Positions 41,942-44,339 of a stretch of 44,339 nucleotides of DNA are shown here, piece by piece. How positions within the stretch are numbered: position 1 is the stretch's first letter; every line of letters starts with the position of its first letter. Source of the stretch: Spirochaetia bacterium UBA6919 (lineage in GTDB: Bacteria > Spirochaetota > UBA6919). The position numbers were made by a program, and so were the translations under genes. The notes below the pieces were generated by a model. That model made no database searches. It had not been told where the DNA came from and worked only from the letters and a program-made list of their open reading frames with translations. The stretch covers positions 2,103 through 46,441 of the forward strand of contig DKAT01000024.1 of NCBI GenBank assembly GCA_002450905.1, given 5' to 3'.

Positions 41942-42442
41942 TTAGAACCGTATATTTTTATATGTGTGTATCTTATCAAATACCAAATATTCCTTCCCAT
42001 TCATCACCTTCTTCATAAATATCTTAATCTTCAGGTAATTATTCTTCTCATATCCTAATATCGTAATATGACCCTTTAATTGAGATGAATCATATACATC
42101 ATATCCACCCGGATCTCGGATTTCAACAAATGCTGCTTTAATATATTTGTTCTGTAGTGAATATTTACCATTTTTCAACCGATAAGGCAGAGGAATCGAA
42201 ATATAGATCGTATCACTGGAGCCTCCATCGTGTACCCGTCCTCTTCTGGCACGGACTGAAGTATGAATCCCATAAGATATCAACACAGTATTGCCCTTCA
42301 GAAATTGTAAGTGGTGATTAGAAACCTGAATATCCTCATTATACCTTATATAATCATAGACTTCGGTGACCCGATAGATATTGGAACAGGATATCGCTAA
42401 ACTTGTGAATAAAATAATAATACAGAACAGGATATTTCTCAT
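41942..42442 (-). CDS. Lipoprotein, VHDGG paralogue 2
   Basis: 166 residues; lipobox AISC, lipidated C19. Paralogue of the gene 20 bp upstream. Shared elements in order: KGN-(T/S)-(V/I)-(L/I)-(I/L)-x-Y, R-(R/K)-G-x-VHDGG (VHDGG 70-74), (T)-(I/V)-YI-x-I-x-(L/I)-PY-x-L, NKY-(I/F)-K, PG-Y, GYEK/AYEK, and a terminal YKNI-x-F. The motif VHDGG is the most striking; no known family comes to mind. Probably an all-beta envelope protein. Confidence 0.72.
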   Translation of the reverse strand: MRNILFCIIILFTSLAISCSNIYRVTEVYDYIRYNEDIQVSNHHLQFLKGNTVLISYGIHTSVRARRGRVHDGGSSDTIYISIPLPYRLKNGKYSLQNKYIKAAFVEIRDPGGYDVYDSSQLKGHITILGYEKNNYLKIKIFMKKVMNGKEYLVFDKIHTYKNIRF

Positions 42443-42462
42443 GATAACTCCGCAAAGTCATA

Positions 42463-42984
42463 TTAAAATGGTATATTCTTATAAATTGCCGTATTCTTAA
42501 AAATAGGATGTATCTTATTTCCCTCAATGAACTGGATATTCAAATATAGTTTAATAAATTTTTCTTTCTCATAAGCCATCACCTGAACAGTACCCCTTAT
42601 TTTATCAATGGGATACATCTTATAATAACCTGGTGTCCCTATTACATCTCCATAGACCTTGAAATATTTATTCTTAATGGGATAAGTCTTAATCTCCAAC
42701 TGATAGGGGATAAGAATCTCAATATACACTGTCTGATGAGCACCACCATCATGGACAACCCCCTTTCTAGATTTCAGATGACTGGACTTTCTATATACCA
42801 ATATAATCGAATTCCCTTTCTCATAATCAATTTTTTTACCCCAGGTAACGATCTTTTTCTGATACCAGATGGTTTGCCAGATACTTTTTTCATCATAAAT
42901 ATCACTATCCCCACGACCTGTGCTCTGACAGGCTATTACCGATACCAGTAGAATGATAATCATTGCTAGCTTGGGATAATTCAT
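42463..42984 (-). CDS. Lipoprotein, VHDGG paralogue 1
   Basis: 173 residues; lipobox VIAC, lipidated C19, followed by a polar spacer. It aligns along its whole mature length with the downstream gene: SRKGVVHDGGAHQTVYIEILIPYQL here against ARRGRVHDGGSSDTIYISIPLPYRL there (VHDGG 77-81), and ends in YKNIPF. Identity is moderate, so the duplication is old. Function unknown. Same strand and 33 bp from the membrane protein gene upstream. Confidence 0.72.
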   Translation of the reverse strand: MNYPKLAMIIILLVSVIACQSTGRGDSDIYDEKSIWQTIWYQKKIVTWGKKIDYEKGNSIILVYRKSSHLKSRKGVVHDGGAHQTVYIEILIPYQLEIKTYPIKNKYFKVYGDVIGTPGYYKMYPIDKIRGTVQVMAYEKEKFIKLYLNIQFIEGNKIHPIFKNTAIYKNIPF

Positions 42985-43017
42985 AGAATACCTCGTGAAA
43001 TTAGAATATACAATACC

Positions 43018-43992
43018 CTAAATACCCCTCAATTTTGCCATCACATCCGCATAAGACAGCTTAACAACAGGTAGGAACAACAATCCAATAATAATATTCA
43101 ATCCAACGCCAAGCACATAGTAAGTTAAAGATATACTCAATCCAATACTCTCAGTCACACCAAATACTTCAAGAGCTTTAATACAGGCAAACTGGAAGCT
43201 ACCAAGAAATCCAGGAGCTGTGGGAAGACTAATCCCAATCACAGTGAAACATAACACAAGAAATGCACTAAGAATTCCTGAGTGAACCTGGTGAAATTGC
43301 AATATTAAATAAATACCAAATCCAGTTAGCCACCAGATTAATAGAGTTAATATTAAAGTATACAATAAACTACTCGGATTTTCTATAATCTTGAAACCCC
43401 TTACGAAATGTTCTATAATCCCTTCAATTGCATTATGGATCCTCTCAGGCAATTTATTCAAGATGGGTTTTAAAAGAGAAATCATCTTATCGGTGTAGAA
43501 ATAAAATAATAAGATAAGTCCAATCAGGAATATAAGTCCACCTAACAATATATATCCCGATACCTTGGCCCATCCCGGTAGATCCACATTCAAAATCACA
43601 AGGAGTAAGGTAAATAAGATCACTATGAAATCAAATACCCTCTCCACAAATACCCCTGCAATGGCAGAACTCATGGGGATGTTGCTTTCGTTATTAATCA
43701 TATAGGGGCGGAATATTTCACCAATCCTCATGGGAAGGAGGGCTATTGCCATGAATCCCACAGCAGTAATGGGAAATAATATTCTTTGTTTCAATACTTC
43801 AAGGGGAGATAAGATAATCCCCATTCTTACGGACCGGAAGTAGTGGATAGTTAAAAAAATAAAAAATGCCGGGACTAAATAAATAATTTTAATATTTTCG
43901 TATCCCTTCATAAATTGATCAAAATGAACATCTTTCAATGCGAAATAAACCAATACTGCACTGACGAGAACACCAATTAATAATTTCTTCAA
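43018..43992 (-). CDS. Lysylphosphatidylglycerol-synthase-like membrane protein (UPF0104/YbhN type)
   Basis: 324 residues with about eight transmembrane helices, matching the LPG_synthase_TM family (PF03706). Typical segments are FRSVRMGIILSP, LLPMRIGEIFRPYMI near residues 85-100, IAGVFVERVFDFIVI and the conserved LPTAPGFLGSFQFACIKAL near 260. It lacks the C-terminal cytosolic domain of MprF, so it is not itself an aminoacyl-PG synthase; family members are thought to flip or modify lipids. Probably the first gene of the run down to 38696. Confidence 0.85.
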   Translation of the reverse strand: MKKLLIGVLVSAVLVYFALKDVHFDQFMKGYENIKIIYLVPAFFIFLTIHYFRSVRMGIILSPLEVLKQRILFPITAVGFMAIALLPMRIGEIFRPYMINNESNIPMSSAIAGVFVERVFDFIVILFTLLLVILNVDLPGWAKVSGYILLGGLIFLIGLILLFYFYTDKMISLLKPILNKLPERIHNAIEGIIEHFVRGFKIIENPSSLLYTLILTLLIWWLTGFGIYLILQFHQVHSGILSAFLVLCFTVIGISLPTAPGFLGSFQFACIKALEVFGVTESIGLSISLTYYVLGVGLNIIIGLLFLPVVKLSYADVMAKLRGI

Positions 43993-44172
43993 TGACTTGT
44001 CCTAATCGGATAAATAATATTTTATGAACCCCATTAATTTATAAAAATATAAGATAATAATCAAATGAATCGATCAATTAATAATATATTTTCTAGGGAG
44101 TCACAAAAAAAATTGAAAGAATAGGATATTCAGACCATGATAAATTGACATCTTATCACAAAACACCCCCCT

Positions 44173-44205
44173 CATGGGAAAATCATGGGAGAAGTATGGG
44201 AAAAT
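44173..44205 (+). repeat. Triple 11-nt repeat element, copy D
   Basis: Units CATGGGAAAAT, CATGGGAGAAG, TATGGGAAAAT. It differs from copy B by only its first and last bases and is followed at a similar distance by the same CCGAAGGGATGAG module. Confidence 0.85.
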
Positions 44206-44263
44206 CTCTGAAGCGTCACAAGACAAATTATAGTCCTACACCATAAATCCCCCGATACCCCAA

Positions 44264-44309
44264 CCGGTTGGTGAGCGAAACCTGTCCTGAGCCCAGCCGA
44301 AGGGATGAG
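44264..44309 (+). repeat. Mosaic dispersed repeat, fullest copy
   Basis: CCGGTTGGTGAGCGAA (44264-44279) is shared exactly with 4540-4555; CTGTCCTGAGCCCAGCCGA (44282-44300) aligns with 3927-3945; CCGAAGGGATGAG (44297-44309) is shared in complement with 20057-20069. This copy joins modules seen separately elsewhere. Confidence 0.65.
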
Positions 44310-44339
44310 GGGGAACACGTTTGATTAGTTATACTAAAA

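Larger units (their letters stand above)
43993..44339. other. Terminal spacer with two repeats
   Basis: 347 bp to the window edge without a gene. It holds the triple 11-nt element (44173-44205) and the mosaic repeat (44264-44309). Confidence 0.5.

Noticed and set aside
1..44339. tRNA, rRNA, insertion sequences, integrase or attachment sites
   Set aside because: Looked for cloverleaf-like arms, transposase and recombinase motifs; none could be supported in the window.

Overview
The window reads as AT-rich chromosomal DNA from a spirochaete. The best single marker is a gene at 28318-30159 that matches my memory of CfpA, the cytoplasmic filament protein known only from spirochaetes. Supporting signs are Leptospira-style 23-residue leucine-rich-repeat (LRR) proteins, many lipoproteins with spirochaete-like lipoboxes (SSC, ISC, FTC, FSC), a PilZ/response-regulator pair and kinesin-light-chain-type TPR proteins. 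Genus cannot be fixed from the sequence alone.

Layout. 1-584: 3' truncated outer-membrane-type protein (minus strand). 898-3788: six-gene plus-strand cassette with strong Shine-Dalgarno sites: four divergent paralogues sharing a C-terminal (D/N)RxxxxW signature, then an M23 endolysin-like peptidase and a holin-like membrane protein. It looks phage-derived, but no capsid, tail, terminase or integrase gene is visible. 4055-7381: Fur-family regulator, then a probable operon of response regulator, PilZ protein with a degenerate receiver, and a lipoprotein. 15535-8550 (minus): a complete periplasmic nitrate reductase operon, napAGHBFLD, in the gene order known from Wolinella, followed 17 bp later by an LRR lipoprotein. 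A divergent LRR gene lies on the other side of the shared regulatory region, which holds two palindromes. 17018-19228: a near-consensus sigma-54 promoter, a leader hairpin and a lipoprotein joining a von Willebrand A domain to a CsgG-like domain.

20240-35067: ABC-F ATPase, two lipoproteins (one a PQQ-type propeller), a GT2 glycosyltransferase, an orphan histidine kinase, a DCC-family protein, CfpA, a HAD hydrolase, PyrK, alanine racemase and a TPR protein. 35364-37205 (minus): a HicBA toxin-antitoxin pair beside a truncated LRR gene, bracketed by a 16-bp direct repeat, and a helical-repeat secreted protein. 37519-43992: a GT-C-like membrane protein, then a minus-strand run (LPG-synthase-like membrane protein, two tandem paralogous lipoproteins, Nim-like flavoprotein, PhzF, small membrane protein, cobyrinate diamide synthase).

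Two dispersed repeat families sit in the spacers. One is an 11-nt unit (NATGGGARAAN) repeated exactly three times at four separate sites. The other is a mosaic of GGTTGGTGAGCGAA / TGTCCTGAGC / CCGAAGGGATGAG modules. At two sites both occur in the same order and at similar spacing. No tRNA, rRNA, CRISPR array or insertion sequence was recognised.
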